This document shows, piece by piece, positions 10,132 through 18,013 of a stretch of 64,000 nucleotides of DNA; the first letter of the stretch is position 1, and each line of letters opens with the position of its first letter. Below the pieces are notes generated by a model, which did no database searches, had not been told where the DNA came from, and saw only the letters and a program-made list of their open reading frames with translations. This stretch comes from Candidatus Pantoea formicae. GTDB taxonomy: Bacteria; Pseudomonadota; Gammaproteobacteria; Enterobacterales; Enterobacteriaceae. The DNA lies in assembly GCF_011752625.1 (NCBI RefSeq), contig NZ_VWXD01000003.1, forward strand, positions 62,001 through 126,000, given 5' to 3'. The position numbers and the translations under genes are program-made.

Positions 10132-10340
10132 CGGTCTGGTGCCGCATAGGGGCTAGTGGTATAGGTGATAAAACAGTCTGGTGCCGCATAGGGGCTGGTG
10201 TTCAGGTGATAACGCAGTCTGGCGCCGCTCATGGACTGGTGGTGCAGGTAATAACGGAGTCTGGTGCTGCTCAGTTGCTGGCGGTACAGGTGATAACGCA
10301 GTCTGGTGCCGCTCTGGGGCTGGCTGTCCTCGCGCCGCTG
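10132..10340 (+). repeat. 5' array: five 41-42 bp direct repeats in element copy 1
   Basis: Units begin at 10132, 10174, 10215, 10257 and 10299, each starting CAGTCTGGTGCC or a close variant and ending GGTGATAACG. Each unit is a diverged copy of the left arm of the long stem that pairs with 10473-10494, so several units could compete for one right arm. Copy 2 has a single unit. Confidence 0.85.
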
Positions 10341-10525
10341 ACGCGGTACCTTCACTTCACTCGTCCGCCTGACGGACCGGTGCAGACGGGACTTTCCCTG
10401 TCCCGGCTGCACCTTTCGCCAGCATCCATGCTGGCTCTCCTGGCTTCCTCATTCCGTTCAGCGCTGCGAAATGCCAGCCCCAGAGCGGCACCAGCCTGCT
10501 TGCTGACTTCCGTGTACGCTGTTTG

Positions 10526-10730
10526 AAAGGGCACGATGACTCAGGCGATAGCGTTTTTACTGCTACAAAGGGCACGATGACTCAGGCGATAGCGTTTTTA
10601 CTGCTACAAAGGGCGAGATGGCTCAGGCGATAGCGTTTTTACTGCTACAAAGGGCGAGATGGCTCAGGCGACAGCGCTTTTACTGCCACAAAGGGCACAG
10701 TGTCTGAGGCCGCAGCGCCTCTGATGCTGC
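10526..10730 (+). repeat. 3' array: five 41 bp direct repeats in element copy 1
   Basis: Units begin at 10526, 10567, 10608, 10649 and 10690, an exact period of 41, each with the core AAAGGGCACGATGACTCAGG or a variant followed by CGATAGCGTTTTTACTGC. The first units are almost identical, the last is diverged and merges into the right domain. Copy 2 keeps two units. There are no unique spacers, so this is not a CRISPR array. Confidence 0.9.
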
Positions 10731-11027
10731 AAGGGCTATTCGCAGCGCTGAGGCGAAGACGTTGTGCCAGGAGCCAGTCGCAGGGATGCGACAGGCAGTT
10801 CGGGTAGGCCAGGACGGCCGTACCCGAACGTTCCGGCCGGCACGACGTTGCAGCCGAAGGCACCGCACAGCGGCGCGAGGACGGCCCGGCAGCAGCAGAG
10901 GTGCTGCGGCCCGCACTAGAACGCGCACAAGAAAAGACTGTCATCTTTGAAAAAAGGGTAGCCTCAATCCAAGCAAAGTCCTAATTCACATCCGGCATCA
11001 CGCCCTCACAGCGACCGACGTCAGTCT

Positions 11028-12722
11028 TTAAGCCCAATACTTCTTCTTGCTGGTCTTACCCACGCCGGGATTGCAACTGTTCGTCGGGTCCAACTGCTTC
11101 CAGTGTTCCACATGCTCGCACGACGCCTGATACAGATGCCCCACGTTATGCTCAGCGGGATATTTCGCCCCGCGCTGCTCCAGATAAACTTTCACGGCTT
11201 CCTTAAACGCTTTCGCATCAACGCCTTCCTTCAGAACATAATCCTGATGGTTCACATAGCAGAAGAAATGCCCACAGCAAGAATCGACCTGCACTTGCGC
11301 AGCCAATTCTGCGGGAAGCACCAGACGCCAGACATCATCATTACGGCGCAGTGCGACATCAAAAGCGACCAGCCGCTCGTTTGGGTTATAACCCAACGCA
11401 TCGCAATAGGAGATGGTGCAACCGCCTACGCCAAAACGGACCAGAAAAGCATCAGCGGCTTCGCGAGCATCGCAATGGAAAAAACCACCGTTGTGTTCAG
11501 CAAAAAATTGCTGCAATAAGCTTTGCAACTCACCGGTCTGCTGCACATCGACTTTAATCATCAAATGATGTTCGTATTCGCTGCGGTAATCCATGATGCG
11601 CGGTGCGACAAAGCTGGGGCTTAACTGGTTAAAGAATTGCAGCGCCCGATCAACTAAATTGCGCGGCAGGAAAGGCACATGGCTGACACGTACATCCCAC
11701 TTCGCTTTGTTGGCCATCATTTTGGGGATCGCCTGTGGCCCGAGTTTGCGAATCGCCAAATACATATGTTTGGCGTAACGCACTGTCAGGTCAAAGGCAT
11801 TGCGATGGATATATTCAGCCTGTAAGGGTAACTCGCTCATCTGGCTAAGCAGAAAACGGCGCAGCGCCACCAGTTCACGCTCATCATGGGTGCCAATATA
11901 GAAAGTATCGCTACCGGCACTGGCTTCAAAGGTCGGCAAACGCACTGCGAAGACCACTACCTTGCCTGCGCTGCCAGAGCTGTCATGTAGATAGCGCAGA
12001 TCGCCGTTAAAGCGGGAAGGGGAGTCAGCCGTGATGTCACGCAGTCGGTCAGCATAATCATCCGCCCATATTTTTCCCTGCCAATCGGCATGCTCACCGG
12101 TTTGATACTGTTGCTCGGTAAGATTTTTAAGCATGGCTTCCGGTGAGTCACCCAAATCAATGCCAAGATGATTGACCATCTCTAAGCGCCCGTCGTCGTG
12201 AATGCGCGCAAACAGTGATTTCTCGGTAAATGCGGGACCTCTACGAATCAGCGAACCGCCAGAATTATTACAGATACCCCCTACCACCGAAGCACCAATA
12301 CAACTGGAACCGATCACCGAATGCGGCTCACGGCCCAGCGGTTGTAGCGTCTGCTCCAGCTCGGTCAAGGTCGTGCCAGGGAAGGCGATGACCTGGCGTG
12401 CCTGGTCGATGACCTGTACACCTTTAAGCTGCCGAGTGCTGATGATCACCACTTCACGATCGTAATCGTTGCCATCGGGCGTCGAGCCGCCCGTCACGCC
12501 TGTATTCGATGCCTGCATCAAAATAATGGCGTTATGTGCCACACATATTTCGAGTGTTTGCCACAACTGCTGCAAGGTTTGTGGCAGCAACACTGCCAAA
12601 GCCTCTCCGCGACCAACACGAAACCCTTTGGTGTACCAAGCTTTATCATCAGCGTCAGTCAATACCTGCTTGCCGCCTACGATGCCAGCGAACAGACGTA
12701 ACATTTCCTGCGAGGTGGTCAT
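11028..12722 (-). CDS. dld: Quinone-dependent D-lactate dehydrogenase
   Basis: 564 residues, close to the E. coli Dld length. A peripheral membrane flavoenzyme that oxidises D-lactate to pyruvate and feeds electrons to quinone. The FAD-binding PCMH-type domain occupies the first half (VTGGSTPDGNDYDREVVIIST, SVIGSSCIGASVVGGICNNSGGSLIRRGP) and a membrane-binding and cap domain follows. The C-terminus has the conserved HNVGHLYQA and DPTNSCNPGVGKTSKKKYW. Start chosen at the ATG with an AAGAAGAG leader. Its 3' end faces the structured repeat element. Confidence 0.95.
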   Translation of the reverse strand: MTTSQEMLRLFAGIVGGKQVLTDADDKAWYTKGFRVGRGEALAVLLPQTLQQLWQTLEICVAHNAIILMQASNTGVTGGSTPDGNDYDREVVIISTRQLKGVQVIDQARQVIAFPGTTLTELEQTLQPLGREPHSVIGSSCIGASVVGGICNNSGGSLIRRGPAFTEKSLFARIHDDGRLEMVNHLGIDLGDSPEAMLKNLTEQQYQTGEHADWQGKIWADDYADRLRDITADSPSRFNGDLRYLHDSSGSAGKVVVFAVRLPTFEASAGSDTFYIGTHDERELVALRRFLLSQMSELPLQAEYIHRNAFDLTVRYAKHMYLAIRKLGPQAIPKMMANKAKWDVRVSHVPFLPRNLVDRALQFFNQLSPSFVAPRIMDYRSEYEHHLMIKVDVQQTGELQSLLQQFFAEHNGGFFHCDAREAADAFLVRFGVGGCTISYCDALGYNPNERLVAFDVALRRNDDVWRLVLPAELAAQVQVDSCCGHFFCYVNHQDYVLKEGVDAKAFKEAVKVYLEQRGAKYPAEHNVGHLYQASCEHVEHWKQLDPTNSCNPGVGKTSKKKYWA

Positions 12723-13157
12723 GTTTTCTCTTCTTTGTCATTTATTTACCGCGTTATTGGAGCGCCTGAACGGCGCCACGTCAATCATTCCACGGCACTA
12801 ATCCAGAAATAACGCACTGAATCATTATCCCTTTATCTTTCGTGGGAAAAAGTCTCTGAACCGATAAAAATGAGCGGGTAATCACAATTCAGATCGAAAG
12901 AAATTAAGGGGTAATAGCGATAAAGGGACAAAAGCGATTTGAGGTGTGAAATAAATATAACTCAATGATTGATATGGGATTTTATAATTATCATCAAGAA
13001 GCGTGGTGTGATATTTATCACAAAAAACAGCCATTAAATACCTGTGTCAACGTTGTCGCTGATTAAATTCATGGCAAAAATGTGATCTCTATTGCAAATA
13101 GAAAAGTCGTTCGCCGGAAGAATGAGTGTCAGACGCGCAGCATAGGGAGTGATGACA
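12723..13157. other. AT-rich divergent promoter region, dld / PTS operon
   Basis: About 435 bases with no gene. The half nearest the operon is AT-rich and holds a perfect CRP-type palindrome (13007-13022) and a second CRP half-site, AATGTGATC, near 13078-13086. No terminator or repeat is seen. Confidence 0.6.
13007..13022. promoter_or_regulatory. CRP (cAMP receptor protein) binding site
   Basis: TGTGATATTTATCACA is a perfect TGTGA-N6-TCACA palindrome. It lies about 135 bases before the start of the Pfk-like gene, so the PTS operon is probably activated when glucose is absent. It could also serve dld on the other strand. Confidence 0.8.
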
Positions 13158-14138
13158 ATGAGAATTGGCATGGTGATCAGTGGTGGCGATGTCACCGGAA
13201 TAAATAACTTTGTCTTTCAAATATCACGTATGACACAAGCGGATATGGTGTTATTTAATGGCGGCATTCCGGGGTTATTAGAAAATCGTCATCAGGAAAT
13301 AACACAGCGTGATTTGGTGGATTACGCCATCACGTCGATTCCTGTTATGCAATCTGGACGCACCACGCGAAAACTGATTCGACCCGAATATGAGATGATT
13401 GCTAAACAACTTAAGTCACTGCGCATCGATGTATTAATTATGGCAGGTGGAGACGGGTCATTACAATTTCTAAACACACTAAGTGAATTCGGTGTGAATT
13501 GTTTTGGCGTCGGTATGACCATCGATAACGACGTTTTCGGCAGCGACTATACCATTGGTTTCTCAACTGCCTGCGAACAGGTATTAAAAGAAGTCTCCAA
13601 GCTAAGAAATACCGGGCGTGCATTAACTGGCCGTGTATTTATGGTGGAATTACTGGGCGGCTATTGTGGTGAACTCACGCTGCAGTCGGCAATTAAATCC
13701 AATGCTGATTTTGCGCTGATTCCAGAATGCCAGATCCCACCGCAGGAGCTGGCAGAGCGCATCACCCAGCGGTTGGCGGCGCAAAACAGTGTCGTCATCC
13801 TCTGCTCTGAGGGTTACACCCGAGAGTATTCGCCAGGTTTTCAGGGGGCGATAGATACGCTGATAAAACAGATTGAACCGCTGATTGGAGTACGTATTCG
13901 TAAAACCATCATCGGTTACGGCTTGCGTAATGGTGATCCAACTTGTGAAGAGATTTATCAGGGCACCATTATGGCCAGTGAAGTTGCGCGTTGTATTCAG
14001 TCGGGAATGCGCAATAAAGCGGTGATTATTAATGGCAGTAATCGACCGATACCGATTGATCTTATAAGCATGAAAAAACGCCTGGTTGATACCGAAGGGC
14101 ATCATTACAAACTCGCTAAACAACTGCATATTCTGTGA
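13158..14138 (+). CDS. Phosphofructokinase-family sugar-phosphate kinase, first gene of PTS operon
   Basis: About 326 residues, the length of bacterial PfkA. Motifs in order: GGD at 9-11, GGDG at 97-100 (the Gly that marks ATP rather than pyrophosphate users) and TIDND at 121-125 with the catalytic Asp. The fructose-6-phosphate side differs from PfkA: the GMTIDND and MVELLGGYCGELT segments resemble paralogues in sugar-specific operons. Likely it phosphorylates a PTS-derived ketose phosphate to a bisphosphate that the downstream aldolase cleaves. Start taken at the ATG at 13158 with AGGGAG 8 bases upstream; an ATG at 13152 and a GTG at 13149 are also in frame. The substrate is not identifiable. 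Confidence 0.8.
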   Translation: MRIGMVISGGDVTGINNFVFQISRMTQADMVLFNGGIPGLLENRHQEITQRDLVDYAITSIPVMQSGRTTRKLIRPEYEMIAKQLKSLRIDVLIMAGGDGSLQFLNTLSEFGVNCFGVGMTIDNDVFGSDYTIGFSTACEQVLKEVSKLRNTGRALTGRVFMVELLGGYCGELTLQSAIKSNADFALIPECQIPPQELAERITQRLAAQNSVVILCSEGYTREYSPGFQGAIDTLIKQIEPLIGVRIRKTIIGYGLRNGDPTCEEIYQGTIMASEVARCIQSGMRNKAVIINGSNRPIPIDLISMKKRLVDTEGHHYKLAKQLHIL

Positions 14139-14148
14139 GGAAAACGCC

Positions 14149-14463
14149 ATGCTGAAAATATTATGTGTCTGTGGATGTGGTCTGGGCTCTAGTTTCGCGA
14201 TCGAAATGAGTGCCAAATCCGTATTAAAGAAACTCGAAATTGAAGCGGATATTGATCACACCACTATTTCAGAAGCCAATGCCTTTAAATCCGACATGAT
14301 TTTAACTCAAAAGGCGTTTGCCGACGTCTTGAATGCTGACGCTACCCCAGAACAGATCAAGCGGGTGATTATTCTCAATAAGCTGACCGATAAAGCGGAA
14401 ATTGAAGAAAAAATCGTGGCGTTTATGAAAGAACGTAACTTGAAGGTTGCTAACCATGAATAG
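14149..14463 (+). CDS. PTS system EIIB component, ascorbate/UlaB-like
   Basis: 104 residues. The N-terminus MLKILCVCGCGLGSSFAIEM holds the phosphorylated-cysteine loop; by alignment with UlaB (VCGNGQGSS) Cys8 is the phospho-acceptor. It passes phosphate from EIIA to the incoming sugar on EIIC. A TGTGAGG ribosome site is 10 bases upstream, and the gene ends inside the start of the EIIC gene (8 base overlap, ATGAATAG). Confidence 0.88.
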   Translation: MLKILCVCGCGLGSSFAIEMSAKSVLKKLEIEADIDHTTISEANAFKSDMILTQKAFADVLNADATPEQIKRVIILNKLTDKAEIEEKIVAFMKERNLKVANHE

Positions 14464-15823
14464 TGTGATCAACTTCCTGGTAAAAGATCTATTAGGGCAG
14501 GCATCCATTCTGATTGCCTTTATTGCCCTGATTGGTCTGTTACTGCAGAAAAAATCGGCAGGTAAGGTGGTGGAAGGCACCTTTAAAACTCTGCTGGGCT
14601 TCTTAATCATGATGGCAGGTATCAACATTATTGTTAGTGCGTTGACCTTCCTGAACACCATTTTCACCCACGGCTTTGGCATGAAAGGCTATATCACTGA
14701 TGTGGCAGCCATCGCTGGGTTAGCGAGCCGCGAGCTGGGCTCAGAAGTCGCCTTGACGCTGTTGGTGATTTTCATCGTCAACATCATCATTGCGCGTCTG
14801 ACGCCGTTTAAATACATCTTCCTGACCGGTCAGGCGCTGCTGTGGATGGCGACTATCGGTGCGGTGATTGGCTATAAAGCGGGGCTAACCGGTTTACCTC
14901 TGATCCTTACTGGCGGCATCTTTGGCGGCATTATGGCGGTGGTGATGCCAGCACTGGCACAACCGGTGGTGCGCCGTATCACGGATTCCGATGATGTTGC
15001 ACTGGGGCACTTCTGCACCATCGGCTACTTGCTGACAGCGGCAGTGGCGAAGGTGGTCGGTAAAGGCTCGCGTTCAACGGAAGATCTCAAGCTGCCTGAC
15101 AACTTCAAGTTTCTGCAGGACACCTATCTGTCGATGGCAGTGGTGATGGTACCGATGTACCTGATCCCGGCAGTGGCAGCAGGCCCAGAATTTATCGGCC
15201 AGTACAGCAACGGCATGAACTATCTGATGTATGCCTTTATGCAGTCGATTCAATTCGTAGCCGGTGTGTTCGTGCTGTATAGCGGTGTGCGTTTACTGCT
15301 CAACGAGTTGGTGCCAGCGTTCCGTGGCATTGCGATGCGCTTGGTGCCAGATGCAAAACCAGCGCTCGACTGTCCGGTGATGTTCCCGTACGCCCCGAAT
15401 GCGGTAATCGTGGGCTTCCTCGCCACCACCTTAGGTTCTGTCGTCGGCATGTTGGTATTCCCGATGTTTGGTCTGGCGATGATTCTTCCAGGGCTGCTGA
15501 CCAACTTCTTTGCCGGTGGTACTGCAGGCGTATTTGGTAATGCGCTGGGCGGACGTCGCGGCGCGATGATTGGCGGATTTGTTCACGGCCTGTTCATCAC
15601 CTTCTTACCGGCCATTCTGGTGCCAATGCTGGAAAGCTACGGTTTCACTGGCGTGACCTTCAGTGACTCTGACGTGATCAGTACCGGTCTGGTATTGGGA
15701 CATGCGTTCCAGGGGAATTGGTTGTTCGTCGCACTGTTTATTGTCTTTATCACCCTAATCGCCTGGTTTGTTAACGGAAAACCCACTAAATCCCATGAGG
15801 AAAAACTCCATGAAACTTTATAA
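14456..15823 (+). CDS. PTS system EIIC permease, ascorbate/UlaA family
   Basis: 455 residues with about ten hydrophobic segments, the length and pattern of UlaA. It would form the membrane channel of the PTS-AG family and transport a sugar while phosphorylating it. Despite the family name, many members in operons with a kinase and an aldolase carry other substrates, so ascorbate itself is not implied: none of the ula catabolic genes is here. Start at 14456, overlapping EIIB. Confidence 0.88.
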   Translation: MNSVINFLVKDLLGQASILIAFIALIGLLLQKKSAGKVVEGTFKTLLGFLIMMAGINIIVSALTFLNTIFTHGFGMKGYITDVAAIAGLASRELGSEVALTLLVIFIVNIIIARLTPFKYIFLTGQALLWMATIGAVIGYKAGLTGLPLILTGGIFGGIMAVVMPALAQPVVRRITDSDDVALGHFCTIGYLLTAAVAKVVGKGSRSTEDLKLPDNFKFLQDTYLSMAVVMVPMYLIPAVAAGPEFIGQYSNGMNYLMYAFMQSIQFVAGVFVLYSGVRLLLNELVPAFRGIAMRLVPDAKPALDCPVMFPYAPNAVIVGFLATTLGSVVGMLVFPMFGLAMILPGLLTNFFAGGTAGVFGNALGGRRGAMIGGFVHGLFITFLPAILVPMLESYGFTGVTFSDSDVISTGLVLGHAFQGNWLFVALFIVFITLIAWFVNGKPTKSHEEKLHETL

Positions 15824-16652
15824 CTTTACCGATCTGTTACAGGTGGCTAAACAACGTGAATTTAAAGCGCTCGGTTCCTTTAATTTGCACTGTCTGGAAA
15901 TGTTACCGGCCTTTTTTAAAGCAGCAGAGAAAACCAATAGCCCATTAATGATTCAAATCTCTACCGGTACCGCAAAATATCTGGGGCATAAATTATTAGT
16001 GGATGCGATTCGTTCATTATCTGAAAGCCGTAATGTGCCAACCTGTTTGCATCTTGACCACTGTTCAGATTTAGAGGCAATTAAAACTGCGCTCGACGCG
16101 GGATTCAGTTCCATTATGTATGATGGCTCGCATTTGCCGATTGAAGAGAATATTGCCAATACGCGCCGCGTCATTGATATGGCCCGTCCTTTAGATGTTT
16201 CAGTCGAAGCAGAGCTGGGGGCGATTGGTGGCTCTGAAGACGGTAAAGAAGTGGAAATGAACGACGCTTCCTTCACCACGGTAGATGATGCCAAACGTTT
16301 CGTCGACGAAACCGGCGTGGATATGCTGGCGATTTCCATCGGCACGGTCCACGGGCTGTATACTGGTAAAGCGCACATTCAGCACCAGCGCCTGGCCGAT
16401 ATCACTGAGGCGACAAAGACGCCACTGGTGTTGCACGGTGGCACAGGCGTCAGTGATGAAGATATGCGTCTGGCCGTACGCAGCGGGATTGAAAAAGTGA
16501 ACGTGGGCACGGAAATGAATGTGCAGTGGGTGGCAAACTGCAAGCAGACGTTTGAAAAAGGCAAAGTGAACGACAGCGTGCGTAACTTCCTGGTGCCCGC
16601 CAACGATGCCGTGACCAATGTGTTGGTAGAAAAGATTTCACTGTTCCGCTAA
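15810..16652 (+). CDS. Class II (zinc) ketose-bisphosphate aldolase, GatY/KbaY/Fba family
   Basis: 280 residues. Zinc and catalytic motifs are complete: LHLDHCSD, YDGSHLP, EAELGAIGG and LHGGTGVSD. It should split a ketose-1,6-bisphosphate (tagatose-, fructose- or similar) into dihydroxyacetone phosphate and an aldehyde phosphate. Start at the ATG at 15810, which overlaps the end of the EIIC gene; an upstream in-frame extension lies inside EIIC and is rejected. Its position after the Pfk-like kinase and PTS suggests a transport-phosphorylation-cleavage route for one sugar. Confidence 0.88.
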   Translation: MKLYNFTDLLQVAKQREFKALGSFNLHCLEMLPAFFKAAEKTNSPLMIQISTGTAKYLGHKLLVDAIRSLSESRNVPTCLHLDHCSDLEAIKTALDAGFSSIMYDGSHLPIEENIANTRRVIDMARPLDVSVEAELGAIGGSEDGKEVEMNDASFTTVDDAKRFVDETGVDMLAISIGTVHGLYTGKAHIQHQRLADITEATKTPLVLHGGTGVSDEDMRLAVRSGIEKVNVGTEMNVQWVANCKQTFEKGKVNDSVRNFLVPANDAVTNVLVEKISLFR

Positions 16653-16715
16653 GCACGACTCTCTCATGACGTAATAACCTGAGGTGCCCTGGCGCCATTC
16701 GGGGCAGGAGACGCT

Positions 16716-16985
16716 ATGTTTGGATTCTTGAAAAAGGGCTCTAATAATAAGAGCCAAGATTCACAAGAAATAGATCTTCAGGCTGAAACGATTAGCGGAA
16801 AAATAAGCGAGCTGGAGCAACAGCTCGCAAATAATCCGCAGGCTGTCGATACGCAAAAACAATTAATGTTGGAATATAATCGTGCATTGAATATTTTTGC
16901 CAAGAGTCGCCGTTTTCGTCAGGAAATTGATCCGCTGTTCATTAAAATTGATGAGCTGCGTAATACCATCCGCAAATCGATTTAA
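16716..16985 (+). CDS. Small charged helical protein of unknown function in the PTS operon
   Basis: 89 residues, not recognised. After a short N-terminus (MFGFLKKGSNNKSQDSQEID) the rest is one long helix-rich stretch with heptad-like leucines (ISGKISELEQQLANNPQ and LMLEYNRALNIFAKSRRF), so a coiled coil or helical hairpin is likely. No signal peptide or membrane segment. A GGGGCAGGAGACGCT ribosome site supports translation and the gene lies 63 bases after the aldolase and 9 before EIIA. Perhaps a regulator or adaptor of the PTS; this is a guess. Confidence 0.75.
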   Translation: MFGFLKKGSNNKSQDSQEIDLQAETISGKISELEQQLANNPQAVDTQKQLMLEYNRALNIFAKSRRFRQEIDPLFIKIDELRNTIRKSI

Positions 16986-16994
16986 GGAGGCAGT

Positions 16995-17432
16995 ATGAGT
17001 ATTAAGCGACTGCTGCAAGAAGCGAACGCGATTCAGGTGGGGATCACGGCCACGGATTGGCGCGAAGTCATTGCGCTGGCGGCGCAACCGCTGGTAGACG
17101 GCGGATACGTTAAGGACTCGTATCCCGAGGCAGTGATCGCCAACACACTGACACACGGTGCCTATTACGTGTTTGAAGAGGGGATTGCCATACCTCATGC
17201 CCGCCCAGAAACCGGCGTAGTGAAAGACTGTTTCAGCATGATTGTATTGGACGAACCGATTTCCTTTGATGGCAGTGACAAAGCAGACATCGTGATCATG
17301 TTTGGCGCGCGCGACAGCAATGCCCACATTGAAGAGGGCATTCGTGCCATCGTCTCGCTGTTGGAGGACGAAGAGACGCTGGTACGGTTACGCCGGGCCA
17401 GCAGTGTTGCGGAGGTAATAGAAATCCTATGA
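16995..17432 (+). CDS. PTS system EIIA component, mannitol/fructose/ascorbate type
   Basis: 145 residues, the EIIA-2 domain. The phospho-histidine is His68 in EEGIAIPHARPETGV, the family signature, and a second conserved region VIMFGARDSNAHIE follows. It takes phosphate from HPr and gives it to EIIB. Strong AAGGAGG ribosome site; the last bases overlap the next gene (ATGA). Confidence 0.9.
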   Translation: MSIKRLLQEANAIQVGITATDWREVIALAAQPLVDGGYVKDSYPEAVIANTLTHGAYYVFEEGIAIPHARPETGVVKDCFSMIVLDEPISFDGSDKADIVIMFGARDSNAHIEEGIRAIVSLLEDEETLVRLRRASSVAEVIEIL

Positions 17433-18013
17433 CTTCCCACACTGAAGAGAAGTATGTGGTGCTGATTAACGGCATTCCGGCTTCGGGCAAGAGCACGCTA
17501 ACAAGAGCACTGGCAGAACAGTTTGGTTTTCCCGTGCTGACGTTGGACAGCCTTAAAGAGCCGTTTATGGCCAGTTTCGCGCCCGTAGACCGTTTGCGTA
17601 ATCGTCAGTTGGGATGTGCTGCTTATCAGGCAATCTGGAAAGTGGTGGGTCAGGCGCCCACGCGCTGTGTCTATCTGATAGATGCCTGGTTTGGTTTCCA
17701 ACCGAAAGAGGTACTGCAGCAGGGATTGCAGCAGGCTGGCATTACGCGGGTGCTGGAATTGTGGATGGCAATAACCCCAGACGAGGCGGTAGCCCGTTAT
17801 CAGTCACGGTTGGCGCAGCGTATGCCGGGCCATCCGGGTGCTGAGTATCTGCCAGAACTGCGTAAACTGGCAGAAACGGCACAACCGATGGCGCTGGGTC
17901 CGGTGTTACAACTGGACGCCAGCGATCCTGACGAAGCCGCCGCTTGTGCATGGTTGCAGCGTCAACTGAGTTTGCCGGTTAATGCTCAACCCGCTTTATC
18001 CGCTTCAGGCTGA
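17429..18013 (+). CDS. P-loop kinase-like ATPase, last gene of the PTS operon
   Basis: 194 residues. The Walker A motif GIPASGKST is at 15-23, an LTLDSLKEP segment follows, and an RCVYLIDAWFG strand may serve as Walker B. This places it among small AAA_33/zeta-toxin/chloramphenicol-phosphotransferase-like kinases, which phosphorylate small molecules. Coupled to EIIA by a 4 base overlap, so it is part of the same operon; perhaps it phosphorylates a breakdown product of the sugar. Its end overlaps the convergent gene by 28 bases. Function not established. Confidence 0.7.
   Translation: MTSHTEEKYVVLINGIPASGKSTLTRALAEQFGFPVLTLDSLKEPFMASFAPVDRLRNRQLGCAAYQAIWKVVGQAPTRCVYLIDAWFGFQPKEVLQQGLQQAGITRVLELWMAITPDEAVARYQSRLAQRMPGHPGAEYLPELRKLAETAQPMALGPVLQLDASDPDEAAACAWLQRQLSLPVNAQPALSASG

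Larger units (their letters stand above)
10132..10917 (+). repeat. Large structured intergenic repeat element, copy 1
   Basis: A noncoding block filling the space between the convergent genes yceI and dld. It has a 5' array of five 41-42 bp units, a central hairpin domain, a 3' array of five 41 bp units and a very conserved right domain. A perfect 22 bp inverted repeat (10303-10324 with 10473-10494) encloses hairpins at 10379-10413 and 10406-10440. On the right, 10708-10730 pairs with 10889-10911, enclosing ACGTTGTGCC/GGCACGACGT, a GTCGCA-GGGA-TGCGAC hairpin (10777-10792) and a long GTTCGGGTA/TACCCGAAC hairpin (10798-10829). Copy 2 lies at 28276-28776 in the same orientation, and many of its differences restore base pairs. 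Short frames on both strands are not credible genes. Confidence 0.85.

Noticed and set aside
10526..10730. 41 bp repeats as a possible CRISPR array
   Set aside because: Units are contiguous with no unique spacers and no cas genes nearby.
10645..10944. Minus-strand frame of 99 codons inside element copy 1, related to minus-strand frames in copy 2
   Set aside because: The frames sit on GC-rich structured sequence, their similarity follows from the DNA similarity, starts and ends differ between copies, and base changes track pairing rather than codons.
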